Assembly (NCBI RefSeq): GCF_900104725.1
Contig: NZ_LT629758.1
Span: 3,906,001 to 3,970,000, forward strand
Reading direction: 5' to 3'
DNA length: 64,000 nt
Origin: Actinoplanes derwentensis
GTDB taxonomy: Bacteria > Actinomycetota > Actinomycetes > Mycobacteriales > Micromonosporaceae
Shown: positions 63,881-64,000 of the stretch, piece by piece
Numbering within the stretch: position 1 is the stretch's first letter
How the letters are laid out: every line of letters begins with the position of its first letter
Notes under the pieces: model-generated
Told to the model about the DNA's origin: nothing
Databases searched by the model: none
What the model saw: the letters and a program-made list of their open reading frames with translations, nothing else
Made by a program: the position numbers and the translations under genes

Positions 63881-64000
63881 CTAGAAGGGCCAGGCAGTCA
63901 ATGCCCGCGCCAACCAGGGAACGACAACGATCACTGTGGGTAGTACCAGCAGGCCGGCGGCGGCGGTCGTGCCGGCCACCGTCCACGCCGCCGAGCTGAC
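63881..64000 (-). CDS. C-terminal end of a membrane protein, 5' end outside window
   Basis: The minus-strand frame is open from base 64000 to TAG at 63881-63883 and reads SSAAWTVAGTTAAAGLLVLP, a clear transmembrane helix, then TVIVVVPWLARALTAWPF. Nothing more can be said about the family. Adjacent to the riboswitch leader on the same strand with about 135 bp between. Confidence 0.45.
   Translation of the reverse strand, partial: VSSAAWTVAGTTAAAGLLVLPTVIVVVPWLARALTAWPF

Noticed and set aside
1..64000. CRISPR arrays, rRNA genes, insertion sequences
   Set aside because: No regularly spaced short repeats, rRNA signatures or transposase genes were found by reading the window.

Overview
The window is high-GC actinobacterial chromosome. 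RepSA-type integrative-element genes, a DUF574-type SAM methyltransferase, CBM2- and AbfB-tagged glycoside hydrolases, a CebR-like operator, DivIVA/Wag31 and an NlpC/P60 gene behind a c-di-AMP riboswitch point to a plant-biomass-degrading filamentous actinomycete, probably Micromonosporaceae (Actinoplanes-like). The genus is inferred from gene content only.

Layout. 1-3456: end of a GIY-YIG-like gene, a solute-binding lipoprotein with a membrane partner, and a frameshifted beta-propeller gene. 3453-10732: a DeoR repressor divergent from a sugar operon (binding protein, two permeases, class II aldolase, ADP-dependent-kinase-family protein, ManA-like isomerase). 10739-19768: mixed genes including a lysyl-oxidase-like protein, a GH12-CBM2 endoglucanase behind a perfect CebR-type palindrome, and a DUF4132 protein. 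19803-21284: GH43-AbfB arabinan-type hydrolase.

21443-35688 is a complete actinomycete integrative and conjugative element (AICE) bounded by a 24-bp direct repeat. It carries a non-coding, hairpin-rich left end, a lower-GC cargo island (TRADD-N-associated membrane-domain protein, PP2C phosphatase, GntR regulator), a split FtsK/TraB transfer motor with an SSB between the halves, Spd-like membrane proteins including a PycTM-like protein, a RepSA rolling-circle initiator, an excisionase and a tyrosine integrase. It sits in the 3' end of a PL11 rhamnogalacturonan lyase gene rather than a tRNA gene. The element brings a synonymous replacement 3' end that restores the lyase, and the original tail is stranded at the far side (21415-21466). 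Before insertion the lyase and the GH43-AbfB gene were neighbours in a pectin/arabinan cluster.

35637-47277: PL11 lyase, a frameshifted membrane gene, a hexapeptide acyltransferase fused to a helical domain, an SDR/XRE divergent pair, a PadR/permease-prefix operon, and three secreted glycosidases. 47391-52406: diguanylate cyclase, necrosis-inducing NLP toxin-like protein, GH43 and GH26-like enzymes. 52569-64000: two-component system with an intradiol dioxygenase, LolA-like protein, an AAA/TPR/HAD operon with overlapping genes, DivIVA, an epoxide hydrolase/MarR pair with a clear operator, and the riboswitch-controlled NlpC/P60 gene. Secreted cellulases, pectin/arabinan enzymes and the NLP together suggest a life on plant material.
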